A DNA stretch of 64,000 nt from Myotis daubentonii (Eukaryota > Chordata > Mammalia > Chiroptera > Vespertilionidae), in the NCBI RefSeq assembly GCF_963259705.1, contig NC_081842.1, positions 62,136,787 through 62,200,786 of the forward strand. Direction: 5' to 3'. Under the pieces are notes generated by a model, which saw nothing but the letters and a program-made list of their open reading frames with translations, was not told the origin of the DNA and ran no database searches. The position numbers and the translations under genes are program-made. Positions 10,741-21,348 of the stretch are shown here, piece by piece. Each line of letters begins with the position of its first letter. The first letter of the stretch is position 1.

Positions 10741-12089
10741 CCCCCTGCCATTTTCCTTTACAGTTCAAGATGAACTCCTTATGAGACTCTGCTCCACATT
10801 AACCAGAACCCAGGTTCTGCCTCTTCCTCCTCAGGGAAGCCAGAGTCCATGCCAGGGCAGTCTGCGGGGATCAATTACTTTTAGAAAGGGAGCGCTTCCA
10901 GGAAGTGTCCTCAGGGGCCCTGGGTCTCAGACATGCCCCTCTGCTCTGAGACAGGCCGCTGATTTGCATCTGTGTTGTGACAGGGTGATTATGCATGTTG
11001 TGAATAAACACACTTACGTACGCATGTGTGCTGTCACAGCAACGAGTAGCAGCCAATAAATACCGGGTTAAGAACATGCCAACATCTTCCCAGCAGCTGG
11101 CACAGCTGAAAACTTGCCTGCCTTATTAACACTCAACTTATCTGGAATCTGCTCACTGAGCAGAAACAACTTCATCAATTTCTGTAATTTGCATCCCGCC
11201 TCACTGTGGCTCATCACCACTGACCTCACTGCCTCCTGTGCCACAGCAGATTGGCCTCCCAGGTCCCATCTTCGAGATGTCCCTTACCTCTGCCCGTCAG
11301 CATCAGAGACCGAGCCGGGTGAAAGCTTGATGCTGCTGCCAGGGCTGGGAAGGAAGCATGACCATTTTCCCTTCATTCTGGACAAAGTGACATTTCCAGA
11401 TTCCCTTCTTCCTCCTCCTGTCTACTTGTAACCTCTTCCTTCCAAGGCAGGTTAGAATGGAGAGGTCCAAACCTCCTTCCAAAGACGAGGCACAGAAAGG
11501 GGCCGGCAGCAATTGGGTTGTGTAAGAAAATATTTGAATCCCTGCCTGTGTCTATCAGAGTGAGATTAGTCGATTTTGTTCACTGTGTATGCCAGTTTCT
11601 TCTAATCATTCTAGTCTAGTTCCCCAGCCTTTTCACCTTTCTCTCCTCTGCCCTGGCTCTTTCACTCTGTGTGTGCTGCCAGCTGTCTTATTAGCCACAG
11701 TTCACAACTCCTTGCATCCAGTTAAATATTTGCAGGTGCCTTTTCTTATTGGTGTGAGGTGTAGGGGAAGCTGATTCCTTCTTTCCTCTTCTACATTCCC
11801 CCTCCCCTGCCACCTCATTGTCCTTGATTAAAAATGGTGGTGGTCTGCCCACTGTTGGGGAGCGAACGGGGGGGCGGGGGGGGAATCTTTCCCAAACTGG
11901 CCCCACCCCTGTCCTAATCCCTGCACCCCGTGGACTGGAAAGGTGGGTCCTAAATACAGCAGAACCTCCGAGCAGTGGCCTCATTAAAAATCACATCACG
12001 GATTTGTGTGTGTTTTTTCCTCCCTGGCTTGATGAAAACAAAACAAGGAAGAGGTGGGGAGGGAGGAAGGAGGAGAGGTATAAGTGAGT
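10741..12089. other. Unique DNA, no gene recognised
   Basis: Low-repeat block with a poly-G stretch (11869-11883). It looks single-copy, and parts (11098-11300) have the balanced composition of conserved noncoding DNA, but no exon structure is seen. Frames of up to 105 codons here lack motifs. Confidence 0.4.
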
Positions 12090-12345
12090 TGCTTAATGGA
12101 GACACAGTCTGAATATTTAATATGCTGATTTTATTGAATAAACGGTGAAAAAGTGATTTTTGTTTGTTGCTTGCCTGTCAAACCGTGGCAAACAAGCATT
12201 CTTTTCCCTGACTGGAGCTTTTTATTACTGTATGGATTCTAGAGTGTAATTATGCCCTATATCTGAGCTGCATTATACACACAATTATAATTCCCCAGCT
12301 GAACTATTTATTTATTACCAGGAGAAATGTTTGTTCAGTTTCCTT
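12090..12345. promoter_or_regulatory. Candidate conserved noncoding element
   Basis: AT-rich, repeat-free and dense in homeodomain-like and TATTTA motifs: GAATATTTAATATGCTGATT, GTGTAATTATGCCC, CACAATTATAATTCCC. Sequence of this kind is common in vertebrate developmental enhancers. Conservation cannot be tested here, so this is inference from composition only. Confidence 0.25.
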
Positions 12346-12366
12346 GGAGGATTTTTTTTTTTTTTG
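12346..12366 (+). repeat. Poly-T tract
   Basis: Homopolymer T run after GGAGGA. Could be the tail of a lost antisense retroposon or a simple slippage tract. Confidence 0.7.
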
Positions 12367-12666
12367 GCAGCGCCTCTCATTGTCTTGTCCTTCATCAGGA
12401 TGGACTGTCTGAGAGTAGCTGCTCGCTCTGAGCCCCTGGCTAGTCTGTTGACAGTTGGGATTAACTTTCCAGCCACATTTATTCATGGTGTTGGAGGAAG
12501 ACGCTGGGTCAAAGAAATTCTAGGGCTATAAGCATTTGAAAATGTTTTCAGAGCTTTCATCGGAAGGGCTTTTTATTCTAGCTATTATCATCTTATGAAA
12601 TCTGATTTGGAATCTCTTTAGAAAATAGCTTTCTCTAGGTATAGCCTGCCTGCCTAGCAGTTCATA

Positions 12667-12667
12667 A

Positions 12668-12712
<45 letters not shown>

Positions 12713-12713
12713 A
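12667..12713 (+). repeat. (CAA)n microsatellite
   Basis: About 15 perfect CAA units. Likely polymorphic. Confidence 0.97.
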
Positions 12714-13879
12714 CAGAGCCCCAAACTAGTAGGAAATTGTTAATTTTTTACTTTTTTTTCTATATTAGATTAGTCCAAGTTATCTCACGTGAAATTGTGG
12801 TCTACACCCAAAAACTTGTCCTACCTAATATAGTAGGGCTACTATATTAGATATTTGAGGAATTTTAGAGACCCCTGACTTAAGGAAATTTTGAAGTGGC
12901 CAGAGAAGAACAGAAACATCTTTAGAAACCTGATATTCTTTTTTCAATCTACTTGTCTCTAAACAGCTTACATCTAGGCCTTATTTCTTTTCTAGGTCTC
13001 AGGATTCAAACATTGATGGCTGCTTTGTAATGATTTTTTAATTGTTTTATATCTTCTTTATTTTTGTAAAAACATGTACAGATGGTGCCAGTATAGTTTT
13101 CTATTTGCTATGGATGAAAAGCTCAGTACTTAATTGTGAAGAATTTGTTACTTCTACTTCCTACTTAGCTTTTCTTCCTTCGAGTCTCTCAAATATTCTT
13201 TTCTCTTTTTACTTTTTATCTTTCAAACTTATAATAACCTTTTTGAAATAGGATTACTTTAAAAAGAAACCAAACATTTTAATTAGGAATTAAATACATT
13301 TTCTCATGTGAATATTTTCCCCCAACATTTTGCTTTAATTAAGCTGGCACACATTTGCAAATAGGTTCTCATTATTTCTCCTCTTCATTTCTATTTTTAG
13401 TCTGGTTTGTCAATAAACTCAGGACATGAAATCCAAAGACACATAATGTGTGAACCTACAGTGTTCCAAATATCTTTTTTCTTATAGATTGTTTTTAGTC
13501 AAAATTATATCAAAAGGTAGAAAAGAGGAAGAGGTATACATAATTAGCTATGGGCCTGTGCCTACTATGAAGGTCCTGACATTAATGCAGACTTTTGAAA
13601 TGTTGTAGAGATAAGCAAGGTTCTTTGCTACCACTCTGTGCTCCTTTAGCATCTCTATTTTGAGGGCTGACTGTTTATTTATTAAGAATTCTTAACCAAT
13701 GGTAATTAACTTCTTCAAAAATTCTAAACTGCAAAGAGATAATCTAAAACCATGCAAAAGATGTCTAAACCAGCAATAAAGCAGACTACAATACCAATGA
13801 ATGGGGACATATAAGCAGATAGAAATTATAATACAGATCAATAAGTGATCTTATAGTGGGTAAAAGATGCTTTTGGAGA
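12714..13879. other. AT-rich unique DNA
   Basis: No repeat family or gene recognised. It contains a perfect inverted repeat at 12825-12850 (see findings). Confidence 0.4.
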
Positions 13880-14000
13880 GATCTCTACTAGTCTTGGGAT
13901 GGGAAGAGGTTTGCAAAGGAAGGGAGGTTTTAATGAGACCTGGAGGAGAAATAAGAGTGAGCCAAGCAGAAACAGATCAGAGTTCTAGGCAGAGAGAACT
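13880..14000 (-). mobile_element. L2 LINE fragment, antisense
   Basis: Contains GAAGGGAGGTTTTAATGAGA-like and CAAGCAGAAACAGATCAGAG followed by TTCTAGGCAGAGAGAACTGTG. This resembles the antisense L2 block reading gaggccagaaggaggagcca...ggcagagggaacagca. Degraded. Confidence 0.4.
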
Positions 14001-14239
14001 GTGCTTACCTTCAAGGGCTACAGGTGAGTACATGTACATCTTGGTACCTTCATGGTGGCTTGAGCATGGCCCAGTGAAGGATGATGGTGGAGAGGCAACT
14101 GAAAGGTGCTGCAATATGCATAAGACTATCATTATGTGGAATGCAGAGTTAGCCTTCTTTGTCTCTTCCCCAAGGATCAGTCTGGTTTCCTTGTTGTTTT
14201 AGAGTAAACACTTGACAAAGTTTTGCTCAAGACTGAATG

Positions 14240-14844
14240 ATAGAACATATTGGTGGTGCAGAGGATAGTATGGGTATGGTAGGGAGGGGTCCAAGATTCC
14301 CCCTAAAGATTTTCTGCCTTGAGCTCTAGGACTGTAGATATGTTGAAATATCATACCCATGATTATGTAACATTATACCACAAGTGGATTTTGCAGATGT
14401 GATTAAGTTACTGATCAATCATTTAAAAGCAGAGAGTTTTTACCAGCTAGTAGAAGGAAAAGTCAAAAAGATTCCAAGTGTATGACGGATTCAGTGCACC
14501 TTTGCTGGTTTGAAGATGGAGGTTCCCACATATCAAGGAATGAGGGAGGTCTCTAGAAGCTGAGAACAGATCCTGGCTGACAGCCAACAAAGAAATGAGG
14601 ACCTTTGTCTTACAATCTTAAGGAACTGGATTTTGCCAACCATCTGAATCAGCTCAAAAGTGGATTCTTCCCCTGTTTCCAGATAGGAGCCCATTCCAGC
14701 TGACACCTCAACACCAGTGAGAATCTAAGCAGATAACCCAGTTGAGCACCCCTGGACTTCTGACCTACAGAACTGAGATAGTAAATGGGTGCATGTTTGT
14801 GGTAGTTTGTTATGCAGCAATAGAAAGCTAATCCAATGGGCATT
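14240..14844 (+). mobile_element. MLT1-like (ERVL-MaLR) LTR
   Basis: Plus-strand LTR fossil. Recognisable blocks in order: GCAGATGTGATTAAGTTACT, TTAAAAGCAGAGAGTTTTTA, CTGACAGCCAACAAAGAAAT, AAGGAACTGGATTTTGCCAA, GGACTTCTGACCTACAGAAC and the 3' end GTTATGCAGCAATAGAAAGC. The same blocks occur at 40,995-41,895, so the window holds two copies. No retroviral coding region is attached. MaLR is my best family guess. Confidence 0.65.
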
Positions 14845-14865
14845 ACGTTTATGAAGCTTTAGAAT

Positions 14866-15112
14866 TAGACAGATCTGAATTCAAGTGTTGAGTCTTCCAC
14901 TCACCATTTCTATGATTATGGGACAGTTACTTTGACCTGAAATAACTAGTAGGGAGACTGATTGAGGAAACGTTTGGAAAGTGCTTACCTCAGAGTAAAA
15001 TGAGCAGTAAATGTTAGCTGATCTTACTATTGCTACCATTTCTATTTTGTAAAATACCTAATAAGGTGCCTGGCACATAGTAGGTGCTTAATCAGTGCTA
15101 GTGCCTTTCAGC
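14866..15112 (+). mobile_element. MIR-like SINE fragment
   Basis: Sense-strand MIR pattern: GAATTCAAGTGTTGAGTCTT, ATTATGGGACAGTTACTTTG, and the 3' part GGTGCCTGGCACATAGTAGG. The last block is also shared with L2 ends. Confidence 0.6.
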
Positions 15113-15913
15113 TTTCCTTTGTCTTCCCTCAGTTAATTGAAAGCCCCCAGTTCTACTAACTCACACATTCCTGCCTATCTCCTACACTTTGTGAATATTG
15201 ATTTTGAGACTGGAAGGGAAACATTTATCATTCTTAATTGCAATAAAATCATTACAATGCTGTTAAACATTCAAATAGAAATTAAGTTCCACTGCATAAT
15301 GCAAAGACAACTATTAATCTGTGCCTGTAGCCAAACTCAGGAAAAGTGATATGGATAACATTGATGTAATGTATTAATAACACCATGATGTGAGGGAAGG
15401 AATTTCGATCTGAGCAAAATAGTTATATTTTACAGGCAAGTCTTTCTGTTTCAAAATGGAGAACCTGCAGATAAACTCCTGCAGCAAAATCAGAAAGCAG
15501 AAGAAAAACTTTAAGAAAAATAAAAAAGTCATTTAATTTCCAAGTAATTACTAACACTAGCCAGGAAGGATAAAGTTGCAGCACTGATATATAAAGATTT
15601 GTGTTCACTCTCATACAAATTAGCATTAAGATGGATTAGTTGACATATTCTCTGCTCCTCCTTTCCTGATCAAATATAACCTCAGCTCCTGAGACTGACA
15701 ACCCAGGCTCTCAACCTGGATCACATGAAGGTTTGGGGGAGACCGAAGCTGAATTACTTTTTGGAGCCCTCGTTAAGAAAAAAGATGTAACAAATTCCAA
15801 ATTAGGCAGAACATATGGATACGTACTCCTCCTAAATGAGAAAAGAAATCATACCCATTACTAATTTTTAAAAGAGGTCATATCACAATCATAACAAAAT
15901 TAAGAAAAATGGC
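15113..15913. other. AT-rich DNA without recognised feature
   Basis: Short frames only (60-70 codons, both strands). The right end may be the 3' trailer of the coding remnant described next; no clear poly(A) tract is seen. Confidence 0.35.
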
Positions 15914-16551
15914 TTATTAATTTCCTCTATAACAACCTTCATAACACTCTTTCCCTACATATTTGGTTGCAGGCTCTTGGGTCATTTCTTCATCTGACAG
16001 TGATTTTATAACTTTTCTATAGAGAAAATTCAGTTTTTCTTCAGCATGGTCGACAGAAATTTGTTTCCAATTGGTTAAAAACGAGTTTTCTGTTTCAGAA
16101 GGTTGTCTTGAAAATGCTGCACCTGTAACTTCCTCAGTGGGATCTTGCTCAGAAGATGCTTCTCATCCCAGGGCAGGCCTTGCCGAAGCCCGGCCCCTTG
16201 TTGCCTCTCGGCAGGGCTTCCAGAGATGCAGCAGTGTACTCACTGCCCATCCTTTTGTCAACACCTTCCTTTTGATTTCAGAACAGCCCCTCTTTTAGAC
16301 CCTTCTTCTTGGAGTCAGAGATGGTGTCCAGATTCTCGCTCAGGTGCACCATAGGCAGTGTTTGCTGGAGGAGAGGTGGATGTGGCGGTGCTGCTGCAAG
16401 AGCAAGCCCAGGAAACCATAATCATGACCTCCATGCTGGGGCAGCATGCCAGGCCTCCACGGGCCACCGAGGCTGCTACTGCTTCATCCTCGTGTCCCTG
16501 GAATAGAACCTCACCATCCTTAGGAGGAGCCAGGAAAGTGGAACTTAAACT
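15914..16551 (-). pseudogene. Frameshifted coding-like remnant, unidentified
   Basis: Reading the minus strand downward from about 16551, an open frame of about 73 codons (begins SSTFLAPPKDGEVLFQGHED) ends at a stop near the motif APERESGHHL. Other frames then pick up a segment containing MGSEYTAASLEALPRGN. After another shift, a roughly 82-codon frame contains FLTNWKQISVDHAEEKLNFL and IKSLSDEEMTQEPATKYV before TAA TAA at 15914-15919. The acidic, K/E-rich composition and the hand-over of frames suggest a decayed coding sequence, perhaps a processed pseudogene. I do not recognise the protein. No introns, poly(A) tail or target duplication were found, so a chance origin remains possible. Confidence 0.4.
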
Positions 16552-16579
16552 TCATTAGCGTAAGCTTAAACCCACCTCT

Positions 16580-16873
16580 TCTCTTCACTTATTCTCAATC
16601 TACCTTTGCAACTTGCAAACTTGACTAAAGGTTGCTCCCCAAAGATGCCTATATCTTTACCACTTCTGACCCTGACTCATTTCAGCACCTCTGCTTGAAA
16701 TGCCTTTCACCAACATTTACCTGTGAGATGCCTGGAGCCTATTTCAAATGCTACTTCCCCATGAAGCCTTTCTTGACTCCCCTTACCAGGTGATATCCTG
16801 TCTATGCTCAGACCCCGTTAGCGTCTACTGTCCTTGGTTTTCACAGGGACTGTTCCTAATTTGCTTTGTATAA
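16580..16873 (+). mobile_element. L2/L3-type LINE 3' fragment
   Basis: Contains TTCAGCACCTCTGCTTGAAA, GAGCCTATTTCAAATGCTAC and CCCATGAAGCCTTTCTTGAC, matching the C-terminal-to-3' region of CR1/L2-class LINEs. The adjoining Helitron interrupts it at an A|T site. Confidence 0.6.
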
Positions 16874-17420
16874 TCTATACTAATAAAAGAGTAATATGCT
16901 AATTAGACCAGGAGACCTTCCAGAGACCTTTCGGACGTCCTTCCTGACAAAGTCATGGTGGCGGGGCTGAGGCAGAGCCAATTAGGAGCAATCAGGCTGG
17001 CAGGGGAGGGCAGTTGGGGGCCAGCAGGCCAGTGAGGGGGGGCTGTTGGAGGCGAGCAGGCTGGTTGGGGTGGTCAATTGGGAGCAAGCAGGCCGGTGGG
17101 GGGAGTAGTTGGGTCGGGGGAGCAGACCAGGGGTGGGGGAAGTTGGGGGCAATCAGTCTGGCATGGGTGGGCAGTTAGGGGTGACCAGGCCGGAAGGGGG
17201 GAGCAGCTGGGGTTGATCAGGCCGGCAGCAGAGTGGTTAGGAGCGATCAGGCAGGCAGGCAGGTGAGTGGTTAGGAGCCAGCGGTCCTGAATTGTGAGAG
17301 GAATGTCCAACTGCCGGCAGTCAGACATCCCCCGAGAAGCCCAGATTGGAGAGGGTGTAGGCCGGGCTGAGGGATACCCCCGCCACACACATGCATGAAT
17401 TTCATGCACTGGGCCACTAG
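16874..17420 (+). mobile_element. HeliBat-like Helitron, non-autonomous
   Basis: The 5' end is TCTATACTAATAAAAGAGTA after A. The 3' end has palindrome TGCATGAATTTCATGCA, then CTGGGCCACTAG followed by T. The body is a GC-rich degenerate tandem array (about 16,990-17,290) with units like GCAGTTGGGGGCCAGCAGGC, roughly 35-45 bp each. It inserted into an L2/L3 fragment. The 111-codon minus frame here is array-derived. Confidence 0.88.
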
Positions 17421-17639
17421 TGTTAATGTATACATTTATGTATTCATGAAAACTGAGCAGAAAATGTCTTCAGCTAAATAAAAAAGGAGGCAAAACCAAA
17501 CAAAAGTATTTGCTTTTCAAGTTTTGAACATTAATTTCAGTTACAGTGGGGGTAGGGGCTTTGAAGGAAAAGGGCTCTTGTGTGTGTCCCTCTGGAAGAC
17601 ACATGAGATCTAAGGATGAAGAGCAGTCAACCAGGAAAA

Positions 17640-17890
17640 GGAGAGAAAGCATTCCTGGCAGAAGGAATAGCATGTGAAAGGCCCTAGGCAAGGAAGGACC
17701 TTGTTGCATTTCAAAACCCTAGAGGATGCTTATTAGTATTCGATCATGAGCACCTCTATTGCAATTATTTGTTTCTGTGGCTATCCTTTCTCACCCTATA
17801 AATTCCAAGAAAACAGAGATGATTTCTTAAGCATTTCTGCATCCCCCTGCCTATCACATTGCCTATCATATGCTCATTAAATGTTTGCCT
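17640..17890. mobile_element. Two small L2 pieces
   Basis: 17,645-17,705 is L2-like in antisense (TTCCTGGCAGAAGGAATAGC, then GTGAAAGGCCCTAGGCAAGG). 17,720-17,890 is L2-like in sense (AATTCCAAGAAAACAGAGAT, CTCATTAAATGTTTGCCTGA). Opposite orientations indicate separate insertions. Confidence 0.5.
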
Positions 17891-19606
17891 GACTCAAACC
17901 TCATTTGTTAAATGAAGGAAAGCAGAGAGCCTATGTCAGAGCGTACAGAATGTTCAAAATAATTTTTCATATCTCATCAATTCTAAGATGCACATATCTT
18001 CACAATTTAACATCTCTGAAATTGGAATAATTTTTGCAGTTGATAACTACATTTGCATGTTTTTCTTTCTTAGTAGTACATAAAATAATAATGTGTTTTA
18101 TAATCAATGGTGTGTTATATTCAATGACATGTGGCAGATGTCTTCATCTGGCTAAATCCTTCATTGTTAATTTGAAGAAGTAAGTGAATGGTTTTCATAA
18201 TTTTTAATGTTTCAGACTGTTTAAATTAATAACTAATTTGAATCTGGTGGTGGAGAGTCTTACTCTGGACTAATAGACTTACAGGGGTAGATGAAAATTA
18301 AAGGAAATTTGTTGCACTTTTAATTTATTTCAGAGTGTAGTGGAGACATATTTTGTTTGTCCTAATATACTCATGGCCTTCTCCCCACTTATATGAACTT
18401 CTGTCTTCTTTCTGGGGCACTGTGTCTCCTTTTTCATCTATTTAGTGTTTACTATGAGAAGGACAGTGTTAATACAGTGGGATCCTGATTCCTAACCTCA
18501 TTTGATTGATTTGAATGGCTATGATGGCAGTTGAACCAAGCATAGTTCCTTCCGCAAGAATTTGGGTTTGCAAAAACTAGAGAGCATTAGTCCTGTTATC
18601 ATGTTGGGTGCCTGTAAAGTTTAAAATTTGTGAAGTTTTGGGGTTCACACTCTGTCATGGACACTGAGAAGCAGAGGAAGTCTCTCTTTGTTCAGAGTGA
18701 TGGAAGAAATGCACACATGCGATGACATTGGGGTCCTGTCTGCATTCCTATCCATGGCTTCCATAAGACAACTAACAACCTACAGTATCTTTTGTCTTAA
18801 GTCCCTTGTAATCGCAACCAGTTGAAACCAAAACCAATATAGTATTCTCAGAAAGTGGTCACTCAGTACCTGCTTGAATAGCTCCAGTGATAATAAGAAA
18901 TACACCATCTCTCATAGACCCTATTCCAGTGTGGGGAAATGATGATTATTTGGGAGTTCTATTCATATGGAGATGAAATAGCTTCATGTGAATTCCACAA
19001 GAGGTTACTAGTGCTATACACCAGTGCAAACAGAGTGAGTGTATTATGGCTTCTACTTGAGAGCCCCTCACCTGGATAACAACTAGCCCCTCTTCTAAGC
19101 TTTACTTATCCAAAAGAGATATGCCAGGCTCATCAAATTAAATTTGTTTTCATTTTCTTTACCAAAGTAATGCTCATGGAGAAATAATTAGTATATTCCT
19201 GACTGATGTTTTTGCCATCAAATCTATGCTTTCTGTTCTAAAATTAGATATTGGGGTCAAGGAGACCTTTGTTTTTATTGAAGGTTTGGTTGCAGAGTGG
19301 TGTTTAAAGATCTGGTTTCCTGGTGGGAAGTCGAAAATATGTGAAATTCACACATGCCACTTTACAACACAACTTTATTAAAACTCTTAAGTATGATGTT
19401 ACTTTTTGGAATAGACATTCAGGAAAAGCCCAGTTACTTTGATTTTCACTGTTTACCATTAAGGACCTTAGTAGACAACCTGAAATCTTAAAAATCACAA
19501 AAATACCCAGAATAAAAATTTAAGATATCCTTATATAAGGAAAGCTGCTGACTATAAATACTAAATACTGACCATTCCAATAAGACCTGCCCTATCCAGA
19601 TAGCTA
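17891..19606. other. Unique AT-rich DNA, no gene recognised
   Basis: About 1.7 kb without a repeat or coding feature I can name. A minus frame at 19304-19498 (64 codons) is unsupported. Confidence 0.4.
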
Positions 19607-19758
19607 TCCTATATAATAAAAGCATATATGCAAATTGTCCCCTTGACCAGGAATTCATCCTGGGAGTTCGACAGGGGGGCGGGGCCAGCCAGAGGAAAGG
19701 AATACCTGTCTGGCAGCAGGTAGCCACTAGGGACCCTACCAGTGCACTGGGCCTCTAG
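19607..19758 (+). mobile_element. Short HeliBat-like Helitron (152 bp)
   Basis: Starts TCCTATATAATAAAAGCATA after A and contains TATATGCAAATTGTCC. It ends CAGTGCACTGGGCCTCTAG. It lacks the long terminal palindrome of the other copies (only a short CCAGTGCACTGG palindrome) and is followed by C rather than T. Probably a shortened derivative. Confidence 0.8.
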
Positions 19759-19939
19759 CTTATAACAATGCCTGGAGCTCCTTGGTTTGAAATTTTGTAA
19801 AGATAATTTTATTTCAGAAAAGCTTTGGCATTACAGAACCAGAATTATACACTTGACTATGCACAGTTATCTTGAACATACTGTGGAAGATTGTATGGCT
19901 CATAATTAAGGACCCTGCCTGGGAAAGATCATATATTCT

Positions 19940-20245
19940 TACTCTGTTAGGCTCAGGCAGGGCCCTTTGACTCATCTGGGCCATCACAATGAGTGATGCA
20001 TGTCATTTCTGAGCAGCAGCTTTATGGCGTGGCAGGAGGCTTGCCACATTTTTTTTCCTGTCTGATATGACTACCAGCAATGTTCCAGATGGAGGTTACT
20101 CTGTCAGCCTGAGCCTGGGAGCAGTACTACAGCCCCTCTGTGATAGACAGATAGCGTGAAAAAGAAATCAATCCTTGTTGAAATATATTGGGATAATTTT
20201 TTATGACATCATAACAGCTTACCTTAGCTAATATCCATGAGACAA
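19940..20245 (+). mobile_element. LTR-like medium-reiteration repeat
   Basis: Contains CATGTCATTTCTGAGCAGCA, AATGTTCCAGATGGAGGTTA, TCAGCCTGAGCCTGGGAGCA and TAGCGTGAAAAAGAAATCAA, a series I associate with a MaLR-class LTR whose consensus ends in agcgtgagcaagaaataaac. Subfamily not assigned. Confidence 0.45.
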
Positions 20246-20901
20246 AATACAATTGCATGTATATCATAGGACAGTCTTCTCTGTTTTTTCTTTATCTTTT
20301 CAAAAACTCTTAGTTTTGTTGATCTTTTCTACTATCTCTCTAGTCTCTATTTCATATATTTCTGCTCTAACATTTGTTTTTTTTCCTTCCTTATAATAAA
20401 TTTATGCTTAGTTTGTTCTTCATTTTCAAGTTCCTTGAGTTATGAAGTTAGGGTGTTTATTTGAGAACTTTCTCTTTTTTTCTTAATGGAAGAATTTATC
20501 ACTACAAACTGTCCTCTAAGAACTGTTTTGCTATGTCCCATAAATTTTGGTACATTGTGTTTCCATTTACCTTTGTCTCAAGGTATATTTCGATTTTCCT
20601 TTTTATTTCTTGTTTGACTCATTGGTTGGTTGTTCAGTAACATGTAGTTTAATGTTTAGATTGAAAATTTTCAGTTTTCCCCCCTGCTATTTAATGTCTA
20701 TTTCAAACAATTGTAGTCATAAAAAGATGCTTGATATAATTTCAATCTTCTTAAATTTGTTAGAACTTGTTTTGTGGTCTAACACATGATCTATCTTAGA
20801 GAATGTTCCACCCACACTTGAAGGGAATGTGTATTCTGTTACTGTTTTATGGAATGTTCTGCATATATCTATTAGATCTATTTGATCTAAAATGTAGTTC
20901 A

Positions 20902-21129
20902 GCCCTAACCGGTTTGGCTCAGTGGATAGAGCACCAGCCTGCGGACTCAAGGGTCCCAGGTTCGATTCCAGTGAAGGACATGTACCTTGGTTGCGGGCAC
21001 ATCCCCAGTGGGGAGTGTGCAAGAGGCAGCTGATCAATGTTTCTCTCTCATCGATGTTTCTAACTCTCTAACCCTCTCCCTTCCTCTCTGTAAAAAATCA
21101 AGAAAATATATTTAAAATAAATAAAAATT
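20902..21129 (+). mobile_element. Ves SINE, full-length, in antisense L1
   Basis: tRNA-derived head with A box (GGCTCAGTGGATAGAGC) and B box (GGTTCGATTCC), a Ves body (GGCACATCCCCAGTGGGGAG, CAGCTGATCAATGTTTCTCT) and an A-rich tail. Target duplications are AAAATGTAGTTCA (20,889-20,901) and AAAATATAGTTCA (21,130-21,142), with one mismatch. Internal Pol III promoter boxes look intact, but this is a retroposon, not a tRNA gene. Confidence 0.93.
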
Positions 21130-21348
21130 AAAATATAGTTCAAGTACAATGTTTCCTATTGATTTTCTGCCTGGATAACCTAGCCATTTTTAAAAGTGGG
21201 GTATTGAAGTCCCCCACTATTATTGTATTACAATCCATTTTTCCTATCAGATCTGTTAATATTTACTTTGTATATTTAGGTGCTCCTATGTTGGATGCAT
21301 AAATATTTACAATTATTATATCTTCTTGATAAATTTAAGCCTTTATCA

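Noticed and set aside
20902..21000. tRNA-like sequence with A and B boxes (also in other SINEs at 26,119, 44,501 and 60,598)
   Set aside because: These are heads of SINEs with A-rich tails and target duplications, not tRNA genes.
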